In this document: one piece after another, positions 1-5,343 of the stretch
Layout: the number at the start of each line of letters is the position of its first letter
Numbering within the stretch: position 1 is the stretch's first letter
From: Candidatus Methanophagales archaeon
GTDB lineage: Archaea > Halobacteriota > Syntropharchaeia > Alkanophagales > Methanospirareceae
DNA length: 5,441 bases
Assembly (NCBI GenBank): GCA_014061035.1
Contig: JACGMN010000010.1
Location: 1 to 5,441, forward strand
Direction of reading: 5' to 3'
The notes under the pieces: generated by a model
Database searches by the model: none
The model's input: the letters and a program-made list of their open reading frames with translations, nothing else
Told to the model about the DNA's origin: nothing
Position numbers and translations under genes: made by a program

Positions 1-127
1 GGTCTTTCTAAATACGGGTTTATGGTCATCGTTTTCTAACCGTGAACCGCCTGCCTGTGCGTGTCCGCACGCAGACAGGTGAACCCCGGAACTTTGAACC
101 TGTTCACATCTCTCTTACAAATGCAAC
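1..127. other. Non-coding left edge
   Basis: No supportable gene was found on either strand. The minus strand has an ATG at 29-27 with an open frame of only nine codons to the window edge and no ribosome binding site, so a gene start there cannot be judged. The notable content is a GC-rich hairpin (50-79), a GTGAACC direct repeat on either side of it (42-48 and 79-85), and a small inverted repeat TGAAC-CT-GTTCA at 95-106. Confidence 0.5.
50..79. repeat. GC-rich imperfect hairpin, possible dispersed palindromic element
   Basis: On the plus strand, TGCGTG (58-63) pairs perfectly with CACGCA (68-73) around the loop TCCG. After a 2-base bulge (GA, 74-75) the stem continues with CCTG (54-57) against CAGG (76-79), giving 10 base pairs. 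An alternative register pairs CCTG at 50-53 with the same CAGG. The heptamer GTGAACC lies on both sides (42-48 and 79-85). No T-run follows the stem on either strand, so a bacterial-type terminator is unlikely. Short GC-rich palindromes of this kind are often dispersed repeats, but copy number cannot be seen from one window. Confidence 0.5.
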
Positions 128-214
128 TCAAGTCTCGGTTGTTGAGACAGTCCGGCTTTGACGAAGGAAATCTGTCATACCTGGATTGACTTTTACACTT
201 GTTATAAACAACAT
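128..214 (-). CDS. Possible 28-residue small protein, or truncated gene start
   Basis: The protein is not recognised. The ATG at 214-212 opens 28 codons ending in TGA (130-128); the product begins MLFITSVKVNPGMTDFLRQ. The argument for reality is upstream: GGAGGTGAT (232-224), a near-perfect match to the 16S rRNA 3' end, sits 9 bases before the ATG, and an AT-rich TATA-like element (264-255) lies at a suitable distance to place a transcript start near 234. The N-terminus is strand-like and may be the first beta-strand of a larger small-domain protein whose remainder has been lost, since the sequence after the TGA shows no continuation. Given the two eroded genes just upstream, a truncated remnant is at least as likely as a genuine micro-protein. 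Confidence 0.35.
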   Translation of the reverse strand: MLFITSVKVNPGMTDFLRQSRTVSTTET

Positions 215-223
215 TTTTCTTCT

Positions 224-232
224 ATCACCTCC
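224..232 (-). promoter_or_regulatory. Strong Shine-Dalgarno sequence
   Basis: GGAGGTGAT on the minus strand, 9 bases before the ATG at 214. It is the best ribosome binding site in the window, better than those of the two large intact genes, and it is the main reason to keep the 28-codon ORF. Confidence 0.6.
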
Positions 233-254
233 TTATCTCTTTTATGGATTTGGG

Positions 255-264
255 TATATTTATA
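255..264 (-). promoter_or_regulatory. TATA-like element before the 28-codon ORF
   Basis: The minus strand reads TATAAATATA. Its centre, near 260, is about 26 bases from the position where the Shine-Dalgarno-containing leader would start (about 234). The surrounding sequence is very AT-rich, so a chance match is possible. The element lies only about 10 bases after the stop codon of the upstream CBS remnant. Confidence 0.4.
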
Positions 265-274
265 TTAATAAAAA

Positions 275-444
275 TCAAACCAGATATTTTCGCACGTGCA
301 ATGGCTCTTTGGTTATTATATTTTTAAGACTTATAATGCCTATGAGTTCACCGGCTTCGATCACCGGCAGCCTTCTTATGCCTTCTCAACCAGTAAACTT
401 CTAATGCCAATCCTGCTCTCATTTTCTTCTTTTACCTTCCTTTT
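275..444 (-). pseudogene. Remnant of a CBS-domain-pair protein, downstream copy
   Basis: Read in different minus-strand frames, this stretch holds two separated parts of a CBS-domain protein. The first (about 420-382) reads ESRIG then SLLVEKA, the typical middle of a first CBS domain. After a frame change at about 380 it reads GIRRLPVIEAGELIGIISL and then KNI, the classic end of a second CBS domain, finishing HVRKYLV and TGA (277-275). Some 60 residues that should separate these parts, and the usual N-terminus, are missing. A purine-rich GGAAGG precedes an ATG at 422, but that frame does not reach the conserved part. CBS pairs bind adenosine nucleotides and act as regulatory modules; this copy cannot encode one. 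It follows the upstream copy directly and shares its C-terminal ending, so the two probably arose by tandem duplication. Confidence 0.75.
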
Positions 445-678
445 TCAAAACAGATATTTTCTTACATGCGCTGACTCGCCTCTCAATATATTTCTAATAC
501 CTATTCATCATAACTTTTGCCGCTATCTCATAGTCAACGATTATCCCTCTGGGTTTACCGGCTTTTGTTATCACTACACCCCTATTCGCGAGAGTTTCAT
601 GTCCTTCAATATTTCAGCAACTGAAGCTTCTTCGTCTTCCGTGATGGCCGGGAAGCTCATTATCTCCTTAACTTTCAT
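445..678 (-). pseudogene. Remnant of a CBS-domain-pair protein, upstream copy
   Basis: The ATG at 678 starts MKVKEIMSFPAITEDEEAS, a textbook first strand and helix of a CBS domain, and continues to SRIGV. An in-frame TAG then interrupts it (576-574). Restoring one missing base lets the frame continue as VVITKAGKPRGIIVDYEI to KVMMN (near 503). A second frame change leads straight to a C-terminus reading GIRNILRGESAHVRKYLF and TGA (447-445). That ending matches the C-terminus of the downstream copy, so nearly all of the second CBS domain has been deleted. The start signals survive: GAGGTG at 695-690, 11 bases before the ATG, and a TATA box at 735-729. It is therefore a broken gene that may still be transcribed. 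The CBS assignment is firm; the original partner or fused domain is unknown. Confidence 0.8.
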
Positions 679-689
679 CTCGCATTTTT

Positions 690-695
690 CACCTC
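690..695 (-). promoter_or_regulatory. Ribosome binding site of the upstream CBS remnant
   Basis: GAGGTG lies 11 bases before the ATG at 678. A nearer ATG at 685 is only 4 bases away and meets a stop after five codons, so 678 was taken as the ancestral start because it opens the conserved CBS sequence. Confidence 0.5.
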
Positions 696-728
696 TTCTA
701 CTTTTTTCCTTATAGAGTCTTACTATAG

Positions 729-735
729 TATATAA
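729..735 (-). promoter_or_regulatory. TATA box of the CBS remnant
   Basis: TTATATA on the minus strand, centred near 732. About 27 bases downstream a transcript would start near 705, giving a leader of about 27 bases with GAGGTG inside it. This matches the short-leader layout at the large operon. It also marks the downstream limit of the tRNA unit. Confidence 0.45.
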
Positions 736-770
736 GGTTAAATTTCTGGTATTATGGCGGAACGGTTTGA

Positions 771-843
771 CGGAGTCGCTGGGATTTGAACCCAGGTCAC
801 CGGGTCCGAAGCCCGGTTGGATAGTCCGCTACCACACGACTCC
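771..843 (-). tRNA. tRNA-Arg, anticodon TCG
   Basis: A 73-base cloverleaf can be folded by eye. The acceptor stem GGAGTCG/CGACTCC has seven Watson-Crick pairs. The D arm has T-A, G-C, G-C pairs with a U13-U22 mismatch, and the D loop AGCGGACTA carries A14, G18, G19 and A21. The anticodon stem is CCGGG/CCCGG with loop CTTCGGA, placing TCG at 809-807 to read the arginine codon CGA and other CGN by wobble. The variable loop has four bases (TGAC), and the T arm is CTGGG/CCCAG with loop TTCAAAT. The discriminator base is G (771). CCA is not encoded, so it must be added by the CCA-adding enzyme. There is no intron. No clear T-run terminator follows. The 5' end is part of a 12-bp tandem duplication and overlaps the end of an MscS-like remnant. 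Confidence 0.95.
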
Positions 844-861
844 CTGTATGACTCCCTGTAT
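838..861. repeat. 12-bp tandem duplication at the tRNA 5' end
   Basis: GACTCCCTGTAT occurs twice in exact tandem (838-849 and 850-861). On the minus strand the unit is ATACAGGGAGTC: six bases of tRNA leader plus the first six bases of the mature tRNA. The second GGAGTC in the leader can in principle compete for the acceptor 3' strand. The unit adds four codons (IQGV) to the MscS remnant frame. Confidence 0.9.
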
Positions 862-879
862 TATTGATAAACGCAAACC

Positions 880-888
880 TTTAAAAAA
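880..888 (-). promoter_or_regulatory. Probable tRNA promoter (TATA box)
   Basis: TTTTTTAAA on the minus strand, centred near 884, 41 bases before the mature tRNA 5' end. Removing one 12-bp repeat unit would place it 29 bases upstream, the usual archaeal spacing. As it stands, transcription should start near 857 and give a leader of about 14 bases for RNase P to remove. A second AT-rich stretch (872-859) is too close to the gene to serve. Confidence 0.5.
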
Positions 889-1048
889 GCTCACAGATTT
901 TTTGTCTGCCAGTGCAACCGCTAAACCCCCTAATCCATAAGCTGCGATTAACGGTGTTATCTCTATATCGAAATGTCCCAGGATCACCAAGAAAGCGATG
1001 AGATAAATAAAAATGGCGACTACAAAAACAAATACTCCCTTTCATTTT

Positions 1049-1065
1049 CTCTGTGGACTCTGTGG
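1049..1065. repeat. Short tandem repeat CTCTGTGGA / CTCTGTGG
   Basis: Two adjacent copies of CTCTGTGG separated by one A (1049-1056 and 1058-1065); the minus strand reads CCACAGAGTCCACAGAG. It lies exactly where the MscS remnant loses its N-terminal part, between that remnant and the stop codon of the binding-protein gene, so it may mark a deletion or insertion breakpoint. Confidence 0.5.
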
Positions 1066-1087
1066 CTATCAACTATTGGCTGAATTT

Positions 1088-3190
1088 TTACCGCCGTTTA
1101 AAAGCATTTCTTCTTGACCGCAAGAGAGCGATTACACTTCCAGCAAGCAGTCCGATAAGGCTGAAGACCACGCCAAATCCTGGTAGCTCTGGCTCCTCAG
1201 GCTCCTGCACCTCGCCATAGACTACATCTTCAGCTACATCCACGTCTACGGGCTCTGGCTCTGGTTCTGGCTCAGGCGCATCTATCGGCATCTGCATTGC
1301 CTCTGCAGTCTCCGGTTCTTTCTCACCCGCCACAGCAAATAGAGAAGATTCAAATTCGTCTATTTCTATCACGGCTTCAAAATAAACCGAGGCGTTCTCT
1401 TCACTGACCTTATATGTTGGAAACGCATTCCATCCTACAACAGCACCGCCACCTGCGCCCACATCTACGCCCACATCTACACTAATACTTTCATTGTATC
1501 TCCATAGCGTAACAGTCGAGACGTTAATATTGTTATCACTGAGCCATGATTTCGCTACCCTTAACTCTATCTTACCATCTATTCGTGCACCAGCAGCGTT
1601 CTTCACTTTTATATCGAGATAGGTATATACAATATCTGAAGGCGGGGGAGCAGAGATATTTCCTGGCTCTTCTATTCTTTCTGCTACTACCGTTACATTG
1701 CTCAGATTTGTATCTGCCTTGAGTGTGATCGATGTAAGAGCAATAGCTTCAAAGAAGATGACTACTTCTTCCAGCGAGGGTGCAGGTGCAGGTGCAGGTG
1801 CAACTTCTATAGTAGCTTCACCTTCATTAACATCACCAACACCGTCCTCAGTCTCAATCTCAGTCTCAGTCTCAATAGCAGTAGCGATGAAAAATTCACT
1901 GAATATCTCATGGACTATTTCTACAGCGTCCACCACCCTCGGTCCAGGTCGGCTCATTATATCACCCTCAATTATGTAAACCCTGCTGTTCTTCACAGCG
2001 TCCACTATTTTCAGCCTTTCGTCATCCACAATCTCTTCATACGCTCCGCTAATGCCGCCCATTCCACTATCGCAGATGATAATCTGTGGATTCTTATCAA
2101 CAAGCTTCTCGATACTCATGATGAAATATCCGGATCTATCAACCGCGATGTTCTTGCCACCCGCGGTCTCAATTATTGCATCGATGAATGTCCCACTGCC
2201 GGCAGTGAAGAAAGATCCGATGTTATAAAACACACGCGGTCGTTGCTCTTCCTCTATCACTATCAGACCAACTTTTTCCTCTATCGCTTCTAATCTCGCT
2301 CGTAACGAATCCACGACCGAATAAGCCCTCTCTTCGCAGCCCGCTATTGCGCCTACGACTCTAATATGAGCCAATATCTCATCTATATTCTTAGCATGCG
2401 TCCCATAAACCTCGAATCCGAGCTCTATTAACCGGTATATCACCTCAGACGGATTTCCGTGCGCGGCAACAATTAAGTCTGGATCTAAAGCTACTATCTT
2501 CTCTAAACTCGGTGTTGAAAACCCGCCTATCGTATCTATTTCCTTTGCTTCCAATGGGTAATTGCAGAATACCGTAACGCCGATGACACTATCGCCGGCA
2601 CCGGCGGCAAATAATATCTCTGTTGCGCTCGGTGCCAGAGAAACAATTCTTTCCGGTCGCTCTGAAAACCGAATTGTGTAGTCCTCAAGCCCTGGTAAAT
2701 CTCGAATGTCATTCTCTTCTCCTATTACCAGCGAGATCGTAACGTGCCAGGATGCAGATATGTATTCGTATTCTGCTGTTTCATTCTCGCCGTCTTTTTG
2801 CCTTTGTCCTACAACACTGACGGTATAAAGACCGAAATCTTCAAATGTGTGTGATAGGCTCGTACTCTTGCCTTCAAGCCGTTTTACCTCTTCACCATTC
2901 ACCGACCAGACCCAGAGCCAGTTGTGGGCGAGATCAGAAGTGACGGTAAATTCAATCGCCGTATCTTCACCTATGTATGTATCCACGGAGATATTATCTG
3001 ATCCATCCTCAGTCGCGCTGTTCCATTGCGTGAGTCCCTCTGCGAGATCGGTATCCAGAGCGGCACCTAGATTGGCACTGGCAATACTGATACTGAGGGG
3101 AATAAGAATAGCGAAAGAGAAAAGAAGTACAGATAGGAGAAGCACGAAATACCTGTATCCGTCTTTGCTATTTCTATCTTTTTTGCCCAA
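1088..3190 (-). CDS. Cell-surface ABC substrate-binding protein, BtuF/FepB type, with PKD-like, PGF-pre-PGF and PGF-CTERM parts
   Basis: A 700-residue protein that probably binds a metal chelate or corrinoid at the cell surface and passes it to an ABC importer not present here. Visible parts: signal or anchor helix (13-38); PKD-like beta-sandwich (about 70-153, with W91-W93-W95 and SVNGE); helical-backbone binding domain (about 178-432), with the N-lobe opening RIVSLAPSATEILFAAG, the motif SLEKIVALDPDLIVA at 228-242, a linking helix near 285-308 and a C-lobe starting RPRVFYNIG. Then come a Glu/Thr and Ala-Pro linker (438-471), a PGF-pre-PGF domain (about 482-623, with KSWL and WRYNES) and a Pro/Glu stretch (638-669). 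The C-terminus is PGF at 670-672, a membrane helix and an Arg-rich tail, the signal for archaeosortase A. Eight N-X-S/T sequons fit an extracellular place. The start is TTG: the in-frame TGA lies 27 bases upstream, and no ATG or GTG in frame precedes the signal helix. The ligand is not assignable. Confidence 0.88.
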   Translation of the reverse strand: MGKKDRNSKDGYRYFVLLLSVLLFSFAILIPLSISIASANLGAALDTDLAEGLTQWNSATEDGSDNISVDTYIGEDTAIEFTVTSDLAHNWLWVWSVNGEEVKRLEGKSTSLSHTFEDFGLYTVSVVGQRQKDGENETAEYEYISASWHVTISLVIGEENDIRDLPGLEDYTIRFSERPERIVSLAPSATEILFAAGAGDSVIGVTVFCNYPLEAKEIDTIGGFSTPSLEKIVALDPDLIVAAHGNPSEVIYRLIELGFEVYGTHAKNIDEILAHIRVVGAIAGCEERAYSVVDSLRARLEAIEEKVGLIVIEEEQRPRVFYNIGSFFTAGSGTFIDAIIETAGGKNIAVDRSGYFIMSIEKLVDKNPQIIICDSGMGGISGAYEEIVDDERLKIVDAVKNSRVYIIEGDIMSRPGPRVVDAVEIVHEIFSEFFIATAIETETEIETEDGVGDVNEGEATIEVAPAPAPAPSLEEVVIFFEAIALTSITLKADTNLSNVTVVAERIEEPGNISAPPPSDIVYTYLDIKVKNAAGARIDGKIELRVAKSWLSDNNINVSTVTLWRYNESISVDVGVDVGAGGGAVVGWNAFPTYKVSEENASVYFEAVIEIDEFESSLFAVAGEKEPETAEAMQMPIDAPEPEPEPEPVDVDVAEDVVYGEVQEPEEPELPGFGVVFSLIGLLAGSVIALLRSRRNAFKRR
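1250..1277. repeat. Hexameric coding repeat encoding Pro-Glu
   Basis: Degenerate GGCTCT/GGTTCT units on the plus strand encode alternating Glu-Pro at residues 638-647 of the binding protein. This is the extended acidic spacer just before the PGF anchor, so repeat number would set the distance of the binding domain from the membrane. Confidence 0.7.
1779..1802. repeat. Hexameric coding repeat encoding Ala-Pro
   Basis: Four near-perfect GGTGCA units encode Ala-Pro at residues 464-471. A second hexameric tract (CTCAGT/CTCAAT, about 1846-1876) encodes the Glu/Thr run at 438-448. Both lie in the linker between the ligand-binding and PGF-pre-PGF domains. Confidence 0.75.
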
Positions 3191-3218
3191 TTTATTCCAT
3201 GTGTTTGTTATTCAAGTT

Positions 3219-5300
3219 TTACTCCAGCCTAATCGCAGGAATCCAACCTTGATGTTCTCTCCCATTCACATCCACGAAGCCTGTACAGTTTATCCAGCCG
3301 TTCGCGGTTGGAAGTGCAGGTGTATGGTGAATCTGCGGATAAGAGCCTGTTATTATCTCGAAAGAATATGTCTTGCCCGCTAATAGTATTACTGGCTCAT
3401 CGAAGGTGATATAACGCCAGTCACCTACAAATCCACCCCATGTCGCAGTTATATTCCATGTTTCGTTCCCAATACGAGCAAATTTTGTATGTCCACCAGT
3501 TCCCTCAATTGCGTAGGTGTATAGTCTGGTAGCATGGACTGTATAAGTAGGTCTGATTGTGCCAGTGTGGGTTCCCGCTATGCTTGGGAATGGATTGTCT
3601 GGAGCGCCGGTATCGAAGATTGGAACTACCGGTAGAATAGTAACATCAATATTCACAAGATAGGTCGCTTGATCGCGAAGTGGTGCAAAAGTTTCTCCAC
3701 ACCATGGCAGGAAATAGAACCTGAGATTATCGCCATCGACGAGATCATTTCCGCTCAAGCCAGTTGGGGCAAGTTCACCATTAAGCCAGATCGACCATGA
3801 CCGAGCACCAGGAGCCCAAGGTTCATTCACTATTCCGCCGATACTTTCAATACTGAAAGTACCCCAAACAGGATACCACACATCACTCGCGTTGAAGGAT
3901 AAGCCGGTTGCATATAGTGCACCCATGCAAGTAGTAGTGTTGATCACATACGTATTGTACGGGGGATTGGATGCAGTAAACACGAAAGTCGTGTCATTGA
4001 CCAAAATTACTTCCCCTTCCCAGAGAACTTCCGGATCCGGATCTCTAAATGCCAGAACCCCTACATTGTCCATCCCTATAAACAAAGTACCGTTAACAAC
4101 AGCAGGATGTGACGCTACATTGAAACCGCCGCCAAAACCCTCCGGGGTATAACGCGTATAGCTCCATATTGTATTCCCTGTATCTGCACACAATGCGTAT
4201 ACGGTCCCATCGACTTCCTGAATCCCAAAAAATACCTTCCCATCTGCGACTACTGGGGACGAATCTATCGCACCGCCCATCTCCTCGTTCTTCCATATTA
4301 ACACACCGGTTCGTGCATCAAAGCAGAAAAAAGTTGTTTCCGCACCAGAGCCACCAATGAATATTCTTCCGTGACTCAAAGCAGGAGAAGCCCAACTCGA
4401 AAAATGGGTTCTATTCCAGACTTCCTCACCTGTCGATATATTGACCGCATAGAGTCTGTGCTCTTTTTCCCATACAGGCTGGGTAGTGAAGAAGACCATT
4501 CCTTCCTCTACACCGATCGTTGGCGAACCCCGTATCTCTGTTTCAACAGAGAAATTCCATAATATGTTTCGCGTATCTATATCAATGCAATATAGACCGT
4601 GCTGTCCATCGGTGGTGTTGCCCGCGAAGAATATTTTCCCATCGTATGCTGCTGGCGATGAATAAACGAATATACTCCCTCCAGTAGAGTGATTCCACAA
4701 TTCTCTTCCATCAAACGAGAAAGCATGCAGCGTACCAGTTGAGAAACTCAGCACATAAACCGTGTCATTATATATTAGTGGAGATGACGCGACACCCCAC
4801 CATGCAGGCCTCTCTTCTATCTTTTCACGCCATAAAATCTCGCCGGTCTCTGCATCAATACTGGCTAAATACCCGTTATGCGTCCCTAAAAATAATCTGC
4901 CATCCGCTATCGCAGCGGTTGATGCTCCCGAGACACCGGTGTTATTCCAGATCTCTTCGCCCGTCCACTTATTAAGGGCGTAGAGTCCATCCTTTGCAGG
5001 AGGATGCCAGGAGAACCAGGTAGATATGAAGACTTTATCGCCATAAACAACCGGTCCTGACTGTATGCAGCCTGATGTCCCGTCATGCGACTGCCATAAT
5101 AACGTGCCGGTTCTAGGTGCTATTCCCGAGACATTTCCAGTTCTCTGTGGATCGTACTGGAGCATAGGATGATCAGGTACTACGGCTATCGCAGGCGCAG
5201 GCACCAAGATCATCAGGGCTATCATCAGGGCTCCCATCATCGCACTAACAATACAAATCTCTGCAAATCTGCATCCGAAAAAAATTCCGCGTCTTCTCAT
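3219..5300 (-). CDS. Secreted PQQ-type beta-propeller protein with DUF4430 (transcobalamin-like) domain
   Basis: A 693-residue exported protein. The signal peptide has RRR at 2-4, a hydrophobic core (15-33) and an A-I-A cleavage site at 37-39. A BamB/PQQ-type propeller follows (about 45-430): repeated blades of the form GxLYAL...TGEEIW near 104, 143, 189, 234, 281, 322 and 365, closing with GVLAF at 414-418 and LW at 426. An N-terminal GTLLW (65-69) could close the ring, giving about eight blades. No quinoprotein active-site residues were recognised, so a binding scaffold is likelier than an enzyme. Residues about 455-531 match DUF4430, with SWSIWLNGE and LVDGDNLRFYF, the family that includes the C-terminal domain of intrinsic factor and transcobalamin. 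A further beta-rich C-terminal domain (about 556-693, with GTGGHTKFARIGN and GSYPQIHHT) resembles a tail seen on other archaeal surface proteins. Fifteen sequons fit glycosylation. There is no membrane anchor. It is first in the operon, 28 bases ahead of the binding protein. Confidence 0.85.
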   Translation of the reverse strand: MRRRGIFFGCRFAEICIVSAMMGALMIALMILVPAPAIAVVPDHPMLQYDPQRTGNVSGIAPRTGTLLWQSHDGTSGCIQSGPVVYGDKVFISTWFSWHPPAKDGLYALNKWTGEEIWNNTGVSGASTAAIADGRLFLGTHNGYLASIDAETGEILWREKIEERPAWWGVASSPLIYNDTVYVLSFSTGTLHAFSFDGRELWNHSTGGSIFVYSSPAAYDGKIFFAGNTTDGQHGLYCIDIDTRNILWNFSVETEIRGSPTIGVEEGMVFFTTQPVWEKEHRLYAVNISTGEEVWNRTHFSSWASPALSHGRIFIGGSGAETTFFCFDARTGVLIWKNEEMGGAIDSSPVVADGKVFFGIQEVDGTVYALCADTGNTIWSYTRYTPEGFGGGFNVASHPAVVNGTLFIGMDNVGVLAFRDPDPEVLWEGEVILVNDTTFVFTASNPPYNTYVINTTTCMGALYATGLSFNASDVWYPVWGTFSIESIGGIVNEPWAPGARSWSIWLNGELAPTGLSGNDLVDGDNLRFYFLPWCGETFAPLRDQATYLVNIDVTILPVVPIFDTGAPDNPFPSIAGTHTGTIRPTYTVHATRLYTYAIEGTGGHTKFARIGNETWNITATWGGFVGDWRYITFDEPVILLAGKTYSFEIITGSYPQIHHTPALPTANGWINCTGFVDVNGREHQGWIPAIRLE

Positions 5301-5313
5301 CTTTCTATCTTTT

Positions 5314-5318
5314 ACCTC
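5314..5318 (-). promoter_or_regulatory. Ribosome binding site of the propeller gene
   Basis: GAGGT lies 13 bases before the ATG at 5300, somewhat far for an ideal site. It sits at the very start of the predicted transcript (about 5320). The ATG at 5300 was kept because it gives a complete signal peptide with the RRR n-region; the next in-frame ATGs (residues 21 and 22) would fall inside the hydrophobic core. Confidence 0.5.
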
Positions 5319-5343
5319 TTTATGCTAACATATTAGACCTGGC

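Larger units (their letters stand above)
829..1041 (-). pseudogene. Fragment of an MscS-type mechanosensitive channel
   Basis: Seventy open codons run from just after a TGA (1044-1042) to a TAG at 831-829 inside the tRNA gene. The translation has a hydrophobic helix (FIYLIAFLVILG) followed by ITPLIAAYGLGGLAVALA and then SFFKG. This matches the third, pore-lining helix of MscS-family channels, which typically reads I-x-A-L-I-A-A-L-G-I-G-G-L-A-V-A-L-A followed by a D-T-L-S-N-F-F-A-G type stretch. The N-terminal membrane segments and the whole C-terminal cytoplasmic beta domain are absent, so only about a quarter of a normal gene remains. MscS channels release solutes on hypo-osmotic shock; this piece cannot. 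The last codons (IQGV twice) are the duplicated tRNA flank. The tRNA promoter lies inside the remnant. Confidence 0.7.

Noticed and set aside
50..79. Hairpin as a transcription terminator
   Set aside because: No T-run follows on either strand, and archaeal termination does not usually need such a stem.
296..715. 139-codon plus-strand open frame, and a 72-codon one at 186-404
   Set aside because: They run antisense to the CBS remnants, lack a ribosome binding site, have a Phe/Ser/Leu-rich composition typical of reverse-complemented coding DNA, and show no recognisable domain.
881..1072. 63-codon minus-strand ORF starting MIATESTEKMKG
   Set aside because: It covers the same DNA as the MscS fragment in another frame. 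The alternative frame has a clear membrane-helix pattern and a family signature; this one has none.
2847..3383. 178-codon plus-strand ORF spanning the junction of the two large genes
   Set aside because: It is antisense to both genes, has no start signals, and would contradict the strong domain content of the minus strand.
5301..5343. Cobalamin riboswitch upstream of the operon
   Set aside because: The predicted leader is only about 20 bases and contains no B12-box-like sequence.
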